64,000 nucleotides of DNA from Thauera carbonicopians (GCF_025699485.1 NZ_JANUXN010000020.1:1-64000), one strand, 5' to 3'. Shown: positions 53,203-62,595, numbered from the stretch's first letter. Made by a program: numbers and translations. Notes: generated by a model from the sequence alone, not told the origin.

Positions 53203-53856
53203 ATGCGTTACCAGGGCAGGATTACGCAATGGAAGGACGAGCAGGGTTTCGGCTTCATCACCCCGAATGGAAGTGGTGAAGCCGTCTTCGTGCATATCAA
53301 GGCCTTCAATGATCGAAAACGGCGGCCTGTGGGCAACGAACTGGTGAGCTATGAGCTGTCGGTCGATGCGCGGGGGCGCGGGCGGGCCGAGAAGGTTGCC
53401 TTTGTCGGCGAGCGCGGAGCAGTGCCGCGACGCACTGGTGGAGCTGGATTGCCTGTTCTGGTGGTTTCGGCTTTTGTCCTTGCGCTGCTTGCAGGAAGCT
53501 TGTCGGGCGTGCTGCCGGTTGCGATTCTGCTGCTGTATGTCGTGGCAAGCGCAATGACTTTTGCCGCTTATGCGTGGGACAAAGCTGCCGCCAGGCGAGG
53601 ACAGTGGCGTACGCCCGAGAGTACTCTTCATTTCTACGGCTTGATCGGCGGTTGGCCTGGCGCCTTCGTTGCTCAACGTCTGCTGCGGCACAAATCCAGC
53701 AAACGCGAATTCCAGTCGGTGTATTGGACGACGGTGGTCATCAACTGCATGGCGCTGGGTTGGCTGATTGGCGGGGATTACCTTCACTGGGTCGATCAGT
53801 GGCTGCAGGAGGCTCTGAAAGTTGCGCAAGCCTTTGCGATCGAGCTTGGACGATAG
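53203..53856 (+). CDS. Cold-shock-domain/DUF1294 fusion protein
   Basis: A 217-residue protein. Residues 1-66 are a cold-shock domain (GRITQWKDEQGFGFITPNGSGEAVFVHIKAF, with RNP1-type KDEQGFGFI and RNP2-type VFVHI), and the rest is a membrane domain of the DUF1294 family with about four helices (LPVLVVSAFVLALLAG; VAILLLYVVASAMTFAAYAWDKAAAR; FYGLIGGWPGAFVAQRLLRHKSSK). The fusion is a known architecture. An RNA-binding domain at the membrane is likely, but the role is unknown. Start ATG 53203. Confidence 0.9.
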   Translation: MRYQGRITQWKDEQGFGFITPNGSGEAVFVHIKAFNDRKRRPVGNELVSYELSVDARGRGRAEKVAFVGERGAVPRRTGGAGLPVLVVSAFVLALLAGSLSGVLPVAILLLYVVASAMTFAAYAWDKAAARRGQWRTPESTLHFYGLIGGWPGAFVAQRLLRHKSSKREFQSVYWTTVVINCMALGWLIGGDYLHWVDQWLQEALKVAQAFAIELGR

Positions 53857-53894
53857 GATGTGCCGCGCGCTTTCTTCCTGACTGCATCAGGCAG

Positions 53895-54401
53895 TCATTT
53901 CAAGAATTCCGCGGTGCGATCCACGATACGTCCGAGCAGCGCGTCGACCGCGACGCCGCCTGCCGTCGAGGCGCTGCGGCGGTAGCCGAGATGGACCACC
54001 GGCGAGTCGGCCGCGATCCGATAGACCGCGATCGACAGCGGGCACAGGGCGATGTGGTGGGGTGATTCGGCGCTCAGGCGCGCGGCGGCGCTGGCGCTGC
54101 AGAAAGTGTAGATGCGGGCCTGGTCGAAGAGCGCGGGCGAATGGCCGAGATCCGGCGCGGTGCGCCGCAGCATGTCGCCGAAGTGGCTGACCGTCGGCGG
54201 CGTGATGCCTTCGGCGGCGATCGCATCGACGAGCGCGAAGGCGACGTCCTCGAATTCGGCACCGGCGATTTCCCGCGTGACGATGCCGGCTTCCGCCGCG
54301 GTTGTGCCGGCCTGCAGGGCAAGGAAGCAGGCGAAAAAGAACCCGGTACCGCGGCGGAGCAGATCCCGGTACCGGGGTTGCAGTAATCGTGTCGTGTTCA
54401 C
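53895..54401 (-). CDS. DUF302 domain protein, secreted
   Basis: A 168-residue protein with a signal-like N-terminus (FFFACFLALQAGTTAAEA) and a DUF302-like domain: FEDVAFALVDAIAAEGITPPTVSHFGDML and FCSASAAARLSAESPHHIALCPLSIAVYR. DUF302 proteins are small and of unknown role, sometimes near metal or sulfur genes. It starts 6 bp after the TonB receptor stop, so it is cotranscribed with that receptor. Confidence 0.82.
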   Translation of the reverse strand: MNTTRLLQPRYRDLLRRGTGFFFACFLALQAGTTAAEAGIVTREIAGAEFEDVAFALVDAIAAEGITPPTVSHFGDMLRRTAPDLGHSPALFDQARIYTFCSASAAARLSAESPHHIALCPLSIAVYRIAADSPVVHLGYRRSASTAGGVAVDALLGRIVDRTAEFLK

Positions 54402-54407
54402 TCGGGT

Positions 54408-56504
54408 TCAGAAGCGGTAGCTGGCCTGTACGCCACCATACACATTTCTGCCCGGGCCGGGTTCGTAGAAGCGGCCGTTGCCGTCGCCGACGATGACCGA
54501 GGCGATGTGCTTGCGGTCGAAGACGTTGTCCAGCCGCAGCAACTGGCTGAAGGTCCAGGGCCCGGACTGCTGTTCCGCCGCCAGGCGCAGGTTGAGCAGC
54601 GTGTAGGACGGCGCGGCCTTGCCGGTGTTGGTGTCGTTGACCTCGACCGCGCTGCGATGCACCGCTTCCAGCGCGGTGCTGAGCCCGGCCATCGGCTTCC
54701 ACACCAGTTCGCCCCAGGCCGAAACCCTGGGCACGCCCGGAATCCGCTTGCCGCTGTCGACGTTGTTGAAGGATTCGTCGTAGATCGCGCGCATCACCGT
54801 CAGTGCGCCGCGGGCGCTGAGTTTGTCGGTGAATTCGGTCTCGACGGCGAGTTCCAGGCCCTCGCGCAGGGTCTTGCTGGCGTTCCTGTACGAGGTGCGG
54901 CCGCCGATGGCACCGGCGCTGACGATCTCGTCCTTGGTCTTGATCTGGAAGGCCGCGAGATTGACTCGCGTGCGTTCGCCGACGTAGGCCTTCAGGCCGA
55001 GCTCGAACTGGCGGCTGGTTGAGGGCTTCAGGCCGAGGTTGAAGCCGCCGGTGGAGGAGTAGGCGATTTCGCCCAGCGTCGGTGTCTCGAAGCCGGTGCC
55101 GAAGCTGGCATAGAAGTTAAGCAGCGGGCTGGCGCGCCACAGCAGGCCGACGGCCGGCGTGGTCTTGCGGTAGCGCACCGAGCCGCTGTCGTCGCCGTTC
55201 GGACCGACGATGTAGTCGTCGTCCACTTCGAAGCGCACGTTGCTGTGGCGCACGCCGAGCGACCAGTCCCAGTCGCCCTGCTGCCAGGTGGCCTGCACGT
55301 AGGGGTCGGTACTGGTGACGGTATTGGTCTCGTCGCGCCGCAGCCTGCCCTTGACACCGAAATTGCCGCCGACGAAGTTCTCGTAGCCCTGGCGGTCGTC
55401 CTCGGCGCGGTCGTGGTCCACGCCGGTGGTCAGGGTCAGTTTGCCGGTACCGATGTCGCGCTGCATGATCCAGCGTGCGCCGATGCCGTGGAACTCGCGG
55501 TCGAAATCGATCACGCCGCCGGCATGGCGGGGGTTGGCCTGCGCGGCAGCGGGAATCGACTGGTACTGGATGACGCTGCGCTGCCCCGCATAGGCCTGGA
55601 TCTGCAGCCGGTCCTCGCCGAAGCGGCGTTCGTACACCGCGCCGCCCTGCAGGTGCTTGATCGACTTGCGGGTCTTGTACTGCAGCGCGATCGGCTCGAC
55701 GCCGCGTGCGTCGCGCTTGTAGGTGTTCCAGGTGACGCCGAGCGGGTCCTCGGTGTCGGGCTGGTGCAGGCTGCTGAACAGCAGCGTCAGCTTGCTGTCC
55801 TCGTCCGGCGCCAGCGTGATCTTGGCGAAGCTCTGATCGCGGCGGGCGGCGCTGTAGCGGCGTTCGCCGTCGGTCTCGAAGCGTGAGGCGTCGAGCACGA
55901 AGCCGACGCCGTTCTTTTCGCCTTCCGCGCCGATGCCGATCTTGTAGGTGCCGTGTTCGCCGGCGTACACACTGCCGCGGATGCGCGGCGCGCCCTTGCC
56001 GTCGCGCGAGAACAGCTGGATGACGCCGCCGGCATGGTTGCCATACACGGTGGCGAAGGGGCCGCGCAGCACCTCGATGCGCTCGGCGGTGTCGAGGTTG
56101 AAGGTGGCGGCCTGGCCCTGGCCGTCCGGATTGCTGGCGGGGATGCCGTCGGCGATCAGCTTCACGCCGCGAACGCCGAAGGCTGCACGCGCGCCGAAGC
56201 CGCGTACCGAGATCTGCAGGTCCTGGGCGTAGTTCTGGCGGTTCTGTACCACCACGCCGGGCACGCTGCCGAGCACTTCGGAGACGTTCACCCGCAGGCC
56301 TTCGGCAGTGCCGCCGAGCTGCACGGCGTCGATCGAATACGGCATGTCGAAGGACGAAGCCTCGACGCGGCTGCCGGTGATGACCATCGTACCGAGAGTC
56401 TGTTCAGCAGCGGCTGTGGTGGCAGATGCTGCCGCCAGTGTGCACAGCAGGGCACAGTGCAGGCGGCTGGGCCGCGGCAGACGAAGCGTGAGAGGGCGGG
56501 CCAT
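54408..56504 (-). CDS. TonB-dependent outer-membrane receptor (substrate unknown)
   Basis: A 698-residue receptor with a signal peptide (LLCTLAAASATTAAAEQ), a plug domain (LGTMVITGSRVEASSFDMPYSIDAVQLGG; VLRGPFATVYGNHAGGVIQLFSRDG) and a full beta-barrel ending in VYGGVQASYRF, with a C-terminal Phe. I start at ATG 56504 (MARPLTLR), with a GGAG site. It is cotranscribed with the DUF302 protein and lies downstream of the PQQ alcohol dehydrogenase cluster. Iron-siderophore, other metal or cofactor uptake are possible; the ligand cannot be read. Confidence 0.92.
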   Translation of the reverse strand: MARPLTLRLPRPSRLHCALLCTLAAASATTAAAEQTLGTMVITGSRVEASSFDMPYSIDAVQLGGTAEGLRVNVSEVLGSVPGVVVQNRQNYAQDLQISVRGFGARAAFGVRGVKLIADGIPASNPDGQGQAATFNLDTAERIEVLRGPFATVYGNHAGGVIQLFSRDGKGAPRIRGSVYAGEHGTYKIGIGAEGEKNGVGFVLDASRFETDGERRYSAARRDQSFAKITLAPDEDSKLTLLFSSLHQPDTEDPLGVTWNTYKRDARGVEPIALQYKTRKSIKHLQGGAVYERRFGEDRLQIQAYAGQRSVIQYQSIPAAAQANPRHAGGVIDFDREFHGIGARWIMQRDIGTGKLTLTTGVDHDRAEDDRQGYENFVGGNFGVKGRLRRDETNTVTSTDPYVQATWQQGDWDWSLGVRHSNVRFEVDDDYIVGPNGDDSGSVRYRKTTPAVGLLWRASPLLNFYASFGTGFETPTLGEIAYSSTGGFNLGLKPSTSRQFELGLKAYVGERTRVNLAAFQIKTKDEIVSAGAIGGRTSYRNASKTLREGLELAVETEFTDKLSARGALTVMRAIYDESFNNVDSGKRIPGVPRVSAWGELVWKPMAGLSTALEAVHRSAVEVNDTNTGKAAPSYTLLNLRLAAEQQSGPWTFSQLLRLDNVFDRKHIASVIVGDGNGRFYEPGPGRNVYGGVQASYRF

Positions 56505-56716
56505 GATCGAAGTCTCCTCGGGCTGCTCTTGCGGCAGCGATGGCGGCAGTCTAGAACCTGTGCCCTGCCTCTGTCGCCGTGGAAAGCGCCAGCCTGGCCT
56601 CATGATTTTCATGAGGCACGTCCAGCGTGTGGCCGGACTGCATCCGGGCGCTTGCGAACTCGCCGCCGGCACGCCGGTCTGTCGACCCGTGCGCCCCGTT
56701 TCCATCGAGCCCTGCC

Positions 56717-57541
56717 GTGCCTCTGTTCAAGCGTATCGCCATCGCCCTGTCCCTCATCCTGCTCCTGCCGCTGGGCATCAGCCTGGCGAACCCGCCGCGT
56801 GCCGAAGGCATGGACGCGCGCGGCTGGCGCGCACTGCCGCGCCATTCCGCCGGCCTGGCGCCCGATCCGGCGGCCTTCGCCGACACCGCCATCGTGCAGG
56901 TGTATGCGGCCGCCACCTACGGTTGGCGCGGCTATTTTGCCGTCCATCCGTGGATCATCTTCAAGCGCAGCGGCGAGACGGCCTACACCCGCTACGAAGT
57001 GACCGGCTGGGGCCGCAGCCGTGGCCCGGTCGTCAGGCGCAACAATGCGGTAGCCGACGGGCTGTGGTTCGGCGCCGTGCCCACGGTGCTCGCCGAGCAT
57101 CGCGGCGCAGGCGTGGATGAGATGATCGACCGCATCGAGGACGCGGTCGCCTCCTACCCCTACGCCGACACCTACCGCAGCTATCCCGGGCCCAACAGCA
57201 ATACCTTCATCGCCCACATCGGCCGCGAGGTGCCGGCGCTGCAGCTCGACATGCCGGCCAATGCGATCGGCAAGGACTGGCGCCCGCTGGATGCTCCGGT
57301 CGGGCGCGCGGTTTCCGGCACCGGCTGGCAGGCCTCGCTGTACGGCCTGCTCGGGGTCACGGTCGGCGTCGAGGAAGGCCTGGAGTTCAATCTGCTCGGG
57401 CTCAATTTCGGCATCGACCTGAACCGCCCCGCGCTGCGCCTGCCGCTGATCGGCCGTCTGGGCTTCGGCAACGTCGTGCCGGTGGCCGAAGCGGCGCCGA
57501 ATTCCGCAGAGCCGATTCCGGCAGAATCACGGCCTCATTGA
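56717..57541 (+). CDS. DUF3750 domain protein
   Basis: A 274-residue protein with one transmembrane segment or signal (IAIALSLILLLPLGISLANPP) followed by a DUF3750 domain (AIVQVYAAATYGWRGYFAVHPWIIFKRSGE; SYPGPNSNTFIAHIGREVPALQLDMPANAIGKDW). DUF3750 proteins are conserved but uncharacterised. I start at GTG 56717 (VPLFKRI), which fits a normal signal; the frame is open further upstream to 56627. It is divergent from the TonB receptor gene. Confidence 0.82.
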   Translation: MPLFKRIAIALSLILLLPLGISLANPPRAEGMDARGWRALPRHSAGLAPDPAAFADTAIVQVYAAATYGWRGYFAVHPWIIFKRSGETAYTRYEVTGWGRSRGPVVRRNNAVADGLWFGAVPTVLAEHRGAGVDEMIDRIEDAVASYPYADTYRSYPGPNSNTFIAHIGREVPALQLDMPANAIGKDWRPLDAPVGRAVSGTGWQASLYGLLGVTVGVEEGLEFNLLGLNFGIDLNRPALRLPLIGRLGFGNVVPVAEAAPNSAEPIPAESRPH

Positions 57542-57727
57542 CACGCTCCTTGCACAGGCTGTTTCCGAGCAGCCGTGAGCTTTCACCGAAAAAACCGTCC
57601 CCTGGAAGCGGCTTCAGCCGGGCTGCGACCGGTGCGCAGCGATTCCCAAGGTCGGGGTTGGGCAGGCCCTGGGGCCAGGCGCCCCGGGCGAGAGCCGATG
57701 CCATGGATCGGCACCGGGCGGCGTCCC

Positions 57728-58378
57728 TCAGGTCTCCACCAGGCCGGCCCGCACCGCGATCAGTGCGAGTTCGGCGGCGTTGCTGGCATTGAGCTTCTGC
57801 TTGATGTGGTACAGGTGGGTGCCGACGGTGCTGCTGCTCAGGTTCAGGGTGGCGGCGACCTCATTGACGGACTGGCCGCGTGCCAGTTGCAGGAAGATGC
57901 TGAATTCCTTGCTGGTCAGCGTTTCCGCCGGGTGGCCGCCGCCGCCGAGGCGGGCCAGCGCGAGCTTGGGCGCGAGTTCGGGGTCGAGGTGGCGGCGGCC
58001 TTCGGCGACGTCGGCGATGGCGCGCAGCAGTGTGTCGGGATGGGCGCGCTTGGACAGGTAGCCGGTAGCGCCGGCCTGCAGCGCGCGGGCCGGAATCAGG
58101 GTGTCGTCGTGAGCGGACAACATCAGCACGCGCGCAGCCGGATGGTGGGCGAGCAGGCGTTCGAGTGCGGCCAGGCCGCCGATGCCGGGCATCGACACGT
58201 CCATCACCAGCACGTCCGGCTGGTGTTCGTTCCAGGCCTTGAGCGCCGCTTCGCCGCTGTCGGCCTCGGCGACGACGGTGGCGCCCGCGCCCTCGATCAG
58301 CAGGCGAAAGCCCATGCGGACGATCGTGTGGTCGTCGGCGAGCACGATGCGCAGGGAAGGGAGCTGGATCGTCGTCAT
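57728..58378 (-). CDS. LuxR/NarL-type response regulator of the PQQ dehydrogenase cluster
   Basis: A 216-residue regulator: receiver domain (RIVLADDHTIVRMGFRLLIEG; phospho-Asp in VLVMDVSMPG near residue 57; Lys in YLSKRAH) and a LuxR-type helix-turn-helix (LTSKEFSIFLQLARGQSVNEVAATLNLSSSTVGTHLYHIKQKL). Its start overlaps the kinase stop by one base. Regulators of this kind (AgmR/ExaE, PedR) control PQQ alcohol dehydrogenases in pseudomonads. It is the last gene of the cluster, which it probably regulates. Confidence 0.93.
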   Translation of the reverse strand: MTTIQLPSLRIVLADDHTIVRMGFRLLIEGAGATVVAEADSGEAALKAWNEHQPDVLVMDVSMPGIGGLAALERLLAHHPAARVLMLSAHDDTLIPARALQAGATGYLSKRAHPDTLLRAIADVAEGRRHLDPELAPKLALARLGGGGHPAETLTSKEFSIFLQLARGQSVNEVAATLNLSSSTVGTHLYHIKQKLNASNAAELALIAVRAGLVET

Positions 58379-59796
58379 CAGCGCATGGCCCTGGTCGGGA
58401 AGGAGGAATGGGAAGGAGACACGGGAACGGCAGGCAGTGCCAGAGGCAGGCTGGCCTCCAGCCGGCAGCCGCCGGCGGCGGGCCGCTCGAGCCGCAGCGT
58501 GCCGCCGAGGGCCCGCACCCGCTCCTGCATGCCGACCAGGCCGTAGCGCGGTCGTGCATCGGCGGGATCGGCGCACAGGCCGCGGCCATTGTCGGTGATG
58601 CTGAGCGTGACCGCCTGCGCATTCCAGTCCAGCACCACCGATACTGCGCTGGCCTGGGCATGGCGGGCGACGTTGGTGAGGCTTTCCTGCAGCAGGCGCT
58701 GCAGCGCATGCGTCTGTTCGTTCTCCAGCACGGGTTCGGCTGCGGCGATCCGGCGGTCGAGGGCGATGTGCGGATAGAGCCGCGACCACTGCTTGCAGGC
58801 CTCGTCGAGGATGGCGCCCACCGTTTTCGGCGCTTCCGGCGAAGGCTGGCGCAGGCGTTCGAGGATGGTCCGCACGCCGTCCTGCATCTGGCTGGTCATC
58901 GCCAGGATGACCTGGGCGTTGCCGTGGATGCCGGGCTGGTCGGCGCTGCGCTGCTGGATCGCGCCGGCGATGGCGCGCACTGCGGTGATGCCCTGGGACA
59001 GTTCGTCGTGCAGTTCGCGGGCGATCAGGCAGCGTTCCGCTTCCAGGCGGTCCTGCACCGCGCGGGCGAAGTGGCGGTCGGCGGCGAGTGCGGCGTTGTC
59101 GGCGAGGGTGTGGTCGAGCCGGTCGGCCAGGCGGTTGTAGCTGCGTGCGAGGCGGTCGAGCTCGGGGGCGCCGACTTCGGGCAGGCGGCGGTCGAAATGC
59201 CCGCGCGCGCCGCGGTCGAAGGCGGCGTCGACCGCGCGCAGCGGCGCCAGCGCCCGGCGCAGCCCCAGGTGGCAGCCGATGCCGGCCAGCAGCAGGCCGG
59301 CGAGCGCCCAGCCGGCGAAGCTGGCGAGCCTGTCCCAGGTATCGAGCACCGAGCGCGAGGCATCGGGCAACAGGCTGATCTGCACCGGGCCGGCGTCGAA
59401 ATGGCGTACGCGCAGATGCGGCGTCAGCCGTTCGGCAAACCATTCGGGTGCATGGCGGCCGGCCTTGTAGGTGGTGTCGGGCGATGTATACAGGCGTTCG
59501 CCGCCGGTGGCGGTGATCTCGAGCGCGTGCGCGCGGATGCGGCCGATCGCGGCGAGCGCGGACATCAGCCGCGCCTGGCCTTCGGCGCCGTCGCGGCGGG
59601 TTTCGTCGATCAGCACGGTCAGCCATTGTTCGGCGACGCGGCCGGCGGATTCGACTTCTTCCTGGATCGCGCCGCGCGTCTCGCGCAGCCACAGCGCGGC
59701 GCCGGTGAGTAGCGCGAGCGCGAGCAGCAGCGTCAGCATCAGGCTCAGCCGGGTGTGCAGGCTGGCGCTGCGAAGCAGAGGGGAGTGCTTGTCCAT
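58378..59796 (-). CDS. Sensor histidine kinase (HisKA_3 type)
   Basis: A 472-residue kinase with an N-terminal transmembrane segment (LMLTLLLALALLTGAALWL), a periplasmic sensing domain (about residues 35-155), a second transmembrane segment (ASFAGWALAGLLLAGIGCHLG), a HAMP domain and a HisKA_3/HATPase core (catalytic His in IARELHDELSQGITAVRAIAG; SLTNVARHAQASAVSV; SITDNGRGLC; GLVGMQERVRALGG). It works with the overlapping LuxR-type regulator gene. The signal may be an alcohol or aldehyde. Confidence 0.92.
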   Translation of the reverse strand: MDKHSPLLRSASLHTRLSLMLTLLLALALLTGAALWLRETRGAIQEEVESAGRVAEQWLTVLIDETRRDGAEGQARLMSALAAIGRIRAHALEITATGGERLYTSPDTTYKAGRHAPEWFAERLTPHLRVRHFDAGPVQISLLPDASRSVLDTWDRLASFAGWALAGLLLAGIGCHLGLRRALAPLRAVDAAFDRGARGHFDRRLPEVGAPELDRLARSYNRLADRLDHTLADNAALAADRHFARAVQDRLEAERCLIARELHDELSQGITAVRAIAGAIQQRSADQPGIHGNAQVILAMTSQMQDGVRTILERLRQPSPEAPKTVGAILDEACKQWSRLYPHIALDRRIAAAEPVLENEQTHALQRLLQESLTNVARHAQASAVSVVLDWNAQAVTLSITDNGRGLCADPADARPRYGLVGMQERVRALGGTLRLERPAAGGCRLEASLPLALPAVPVSPSHSSFPTRAMR

Positions 59797-59826
59797 GTGC
59801 CGTGGCCTGTCTGCGCGGGGCCGGTT

Positions 59827-60819
59827 TCAGCGGCTCCGCAGCGCGGCCCTTTCGGCCGCCGGGTAAAGATGGATGACCGAGCGCCGGAATTCGGCCGCGG
59901 CGCCGTCGAGCGTACCGAAGCGGGGGGGCACCTCCTGTTCCAGCATTTCCGTCATGTCCAGTCCCTGTTCTGCGCCTTCGCGCAAGGTCCGTTCCAGCCA
60001 CGCCAGGTAGCTGCGTGTCTGGGCGATCGGCGTGGCATCGGTGGCGACCGGGCCGTGGCCGGGCACGAGCTGCTTGAACGGAACGCGTTCGAGGCGTTCG
60101 AGCGCCTGCAGCCACTGCGCGATGTCGGCGTGGGGTGTGGTCGGCGCGCGGTTCCAGAACACGATGTCGCCGGCGAACAGGGTGCCGGTGGCGACGTCCA
60201 GCACGGCAAGGTCGGCGTCGGTGTGGCCTGCCAGCACGAACAGTTCCAGCCGGCGGCGGCCGATCTCGAGCGGCCCGGCTGCCAGCGCACGTCCGGGCAG
60301 CACGGTCTCGGTGCCGCGCATCCACTCGCCGGTCAGGCGGTACATGTTCTCGAGCAGGGCCTCGCCTTCGGTCTCGAGCGCGCTGCGTGTCCCGGGCAGC
60401 GCGGCCAGCGTCGCCGGCGGGAAAGCCTGGTTGCCGAGGACGTGGTCCGGATGGTGGTGGGTGTTGATCACCAGCACCACCGGCAGCGGCGTGACGGCGG
60501 CGATCGCCCGGCGCAACTGTTCGCCGTAGCGCAGCGAGGGACCGCTGTCGATGACGATGACGCCTTCGCTGCCGACGATGAAGCCGGCATTGACGATGTT
60601 GCCGCCGTTCGCGGGCGAGAAATCCTCGGTGCTGCCGATCAGCACATACACGCCGTCGGCGATGCGCTGCGGAGCGAGGCGGTAGTCGAAGCTCGTCTGC
60701 TGGGCGGCGGCTGGCGAACTGGCCGCAGGCAGGCCGGCGAACAGCGCCAGCGCTGCGAGGGCGGTGGCGATCGCTACTCGGCTGCTGCGGCGCCGCACGG
60801 GGAGCCTGCTGCCGATCAT
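59827..60819 (-). CDS. Quinoprotein-relay metallo-beta-lactamase-fold hydrolase
   Basis: A 330-residue secreted enzyme with a signal peptide (ATALAALALFAGLPAASSPAAAQ) and a zinc metallo-beta-lactamase domain: the HxHxDH motif as THHHPDHVLGN, then HTDADLAVLD and VPGHGPV. Proteins of this kind next to PQQ dehydrogenases are named quinoprotein relay system zinc metallohydrolases; the role is unknown. It overlaps the SoxYZ-like gene upstream by four bases and belongs to the same unit. Confidence 0.9.
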   Translation of the reverse strand: MIGSRLPVRRRSSRVAIATALAALALFAGLPAASSPAAAQQTSFDYRLAPQRIADGVYVLIGSTEDFSPANGGNIVNAGFIVGSEGVIVIDSGPSLRYGEQLRRAIAAVTPLPVVLVINTHHHPDHVLGNQAFPPATLAALPGTRSALETEGEALLENMYRLTGEWMRGTETVLPGRALAAGPLEIGRRRLELFVLAGHTDADLAVLDVATGTLFAGDIVFWNRAPTTPHADIAQWLQALERLERVPFKQLVPGHGPVATDATPIAQTRSYLAWLERTLREGAEQGLDMTEMLEQEVPPRFGTLDGAAAEFRRSVIHLYPAAERAALRSR

Positions 60820-61592
60820 GGCGCTACCTCGGCCACGATCGGGTTGCCGTTGTTGTCGCGCCCGCTGATGCGGAAGCCTCCGCTGCCGGTGGCGGAGGCC
60901 GGAATGTCGATGGTGAACAGCGGGTTTTCGGCAACGGGCTCGCCGGGATGGATGCGCATCAGGCGCTCGCCGTCGGCGTTGCTGATGTCGAGTCTGTCGA
61001 TGTGGAACACCGGGATGCCGGCGGCGAGGCCGGTGTCCATCGGATGCACGACCTGCACACGCAGCCGCGAGCCGCCGTCGATCCGCGGCCAGATCCGGGC
61101 GCTGACTTCGTTCAGGCGCTGCTGCCATTCGGGCGAGCCGGTGCCGGCCGAGGGCACGGTGCAGCCGCCGCCGGTGGTGTTGACCCAGGTGCCGCCGACG
61201 TGCCAGCGGCCGTCGGCGGTGCGCGCCGCGGCCCGCACCGGGGTGGATTGCTGCAGCTTGAGGCGGAAGGCGAGCCCCGGATGGGCACCGGCCGGCTCGT
61301 AGCTGAGGGCGCGGACGATGGGGTTGAAGTCGGCGAACACGATCACTTCCTCGACCGCCTGCAGCTTGCGCAGGTCGATCGCCACCGGCACGTTGAGCGC
61401 GTCCTCGGCCATCGTCGGCGCACTGACGCGGACGCGCTCGTCGAACTCGACTTCGGCGCCGGGGAAGAAGGTCTGGCGCATCTCCTCCCAGCGCGGCGAG
61501 CCCAGCGGATCGCTCGTGTCCTGCGCCTGCGCGCCCTGGGCGGCCAGCATCAGGGCCAGCGCCGCGCCGGCAATCAGCCCCTTCAGTGTCAT
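60816..61592 (-). CDS. Quinoprotein-associated SoxYZ-like carrier protein
   Basis: A 258-residue secreted protein, signal peptide ending in GAQAQ. The N-terminal half resembles SoxY (PLGSPRWEEMRQTFFPGAEVEFDERVRVSAPTMAEDALNVPVAIDL) and the second half resembles SoxZ (HPMDTGLAAGIPVFHIDRLDI to FTIDIPASATGSGGFRI). The carrier-type cysteine lies at a Gly-rich segment (GGGCTVPS) near residue 145, close to the SoxY GGCG motif. Such fusions accompany PQQ dehydrogenases; what they carry is unknown. It overlaps both neighbours by four bases. Confidence 0.9.
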   Translation of the reverse strand: MTLKGLIAGAALALMLAAQGAQAQDTSDPLGSPRWEEMRQTFFPGAEVEFDERVRVSAPTMAEDALNVPVAIDLRKLQAVEEVIVFADFNPIVRALSYEPAGAHPGLAFRLKLQQSTPVRAAARTADGRWHVGGTWVNTTGGGCTVPSAGTGSPEWQQRLNEVSARIWPRIDGGSRLRVQVVHPMDTGLAAGIPVFHIDRLDISNADGERLMRIHPGEPVAENPLFTIDIPASATGSGGFRISGRDNNGNPIVAEVAP

Positions 61593-62194
61593 TTCGTCTC
61601 CTGCCGCCGCTGCGGCGGCCTGCGCATGCTTTCGACGAAGCTGCGGATCGACCATAGCACCGGCGCATCGATGATGCCTTCCCATGGGGGCATGTGCTCG
61701 ACGCCGAGCTTGATCTTGCCGTTCAGCACCGAATACCTGAAGAAATAGTCGCTGTCCTCGATGCAGCGCTGCTTCAGCGCCGGATCCTTGGCCCGGTTGC
61801 ACAGGCCGCCGATGCGGCGCAGATCGGGTGCCGGCGAGCGGGAGCCGTCGGCGTCGACGCCGTGGCAACGGGCACAGGCCTGGTTGAAGGCGCTGCGGCC
61901 GAGTTCGATCGCGGCGGCGTTGCCGCGCAGCGGATTGCTGTCGGCCCAGCCGGGCGCGATCGGCGGCAGCGTGGATGTATCGACGTTCGGCGGCTGCGGC
62001 CGTTCCGCCTGTGCGGCGGTGGGCAGGCAGCACAGCGCGGCGCATAGCGCTGCACACAGCGTGGTGACCAGGCCGGTACGCGGCCCACGGCGGAAAGTAG
62101 GTAAGACGGCGTTCTGGGTCTGCACCGGGAGACTCCCTTGCAAGAGAAATCGTGCCAGCAGGTTGTGGATGGCCTGATGACGCAGCGAGGTCAT
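61589..62194 (-). CDS. PedF-like cytochrome c-550 of the PQQ dehydrogenase cluster
   Basis: A 201-residue c-type cytochrome: N-terminal hydrophobic segment (VTTLCAALCAALCCLPTAAQA), heme motif CARCHG near residue 110, a second Cys pair region (LCNRAKDPALKQRCIEDS) and a distal Met in VEHMPPWEG. It resembles PedF, the cytochrome c that accepts electrons from PQQ ethanol dehydrogenases. The ATG at 62194 overlaps the upstream membrane-protein gene by four bases. Confidence 0.9.
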   Translation of the reverse strand: MTSLRHQAIHNLLARFLLQGSLPVQTQNAVLPTFRRGPRTGLVTTLCAALCAALCCLPTAAQAERPQPPNVDTSTLPPIAPGWADSNPLRGNAAAIELGRSAFNQACARCHGVDADGSRSPAPDLRRIGGLCNRAKDPALKQRCIEDSDYFFRYSVLNGKIKLGVEHMPPWEGIIDAPVLWSIRSFVESMRRPPQRRQETK

Positions 62195-62595
62195 AGCGTT
62201 ATGTGCGTGGCGGGATAGAACAGCGTATTCAGAATCAGAAGCAGCAACCAGAAGCCGATTTCGAGGGTTTCCGTGATCGGCTGGATGCGCTTCACCGCGC
62301 CGTAGATGTGCACCACGAGCATCATGGCAAAGACCAGGAACAGCACATCGAAGGCGTAGCTGAAGCTGGTGCCTGTGGTTACGGAGCGGAGCATGGTCGC
62401 CTCCACCACCAGGATGAAGGCGCCCAGGCAACGGCCGAAGTAGATGGCCAGATGCTCGTGCTCCGGGACGCGCCATTGCATCAGGCGTGCCCAGCGCAGC
62501 GGCGCGATGAAGATCGGGAGGGCGAAGAATACGGTGGTGCTGAGCATCAGCACCAGCAGATACTCCCGGCTGTATTGGGCATATTGGCCGAGCAT
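62191..62595 (-). CDS. Four-helix membrane protein in the PQQ cluster, unknown function
   Basis: A 134-residue membrane protein with four hydrophobic helices (YLLVLMLSTTVFFALPIFIAP; YFGRCLGAFILVVEATML; FDVLFLVFAMMLVVHIYGAV; LEIGFWLLLLILNTLFYPATHI). It carries His residues in HEHLAIYFG and VVHIYGAV that could bind heme, but no family is recognised. It lies between the pentapeptide-repeat gene and the cytochrome gene, with a four-base overlap to the latter. I start at ATG 62595 (MLGQYAQ). Confidence 0.75.
   Translation of the reverse strand: MLGQYAQYSREYLLVLMLSTTVFFALPIFIAPLRWARLMQWRVPEHEHLAIYFGRCLGAFILVVEATMLRSVTTGTSFSYAFDVLFLVFAMMLVVHIYGAVKRIQPITETLEIGFWLLLLILNTLFYPATHITL

Noticed and set aside
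57728-60325. One 865-codon minus-strand frame
   Set aside because: Only its last 216 codons are a gene (the response regulator). The rest reads the kinase and hydrolase genes in the wrong frame.
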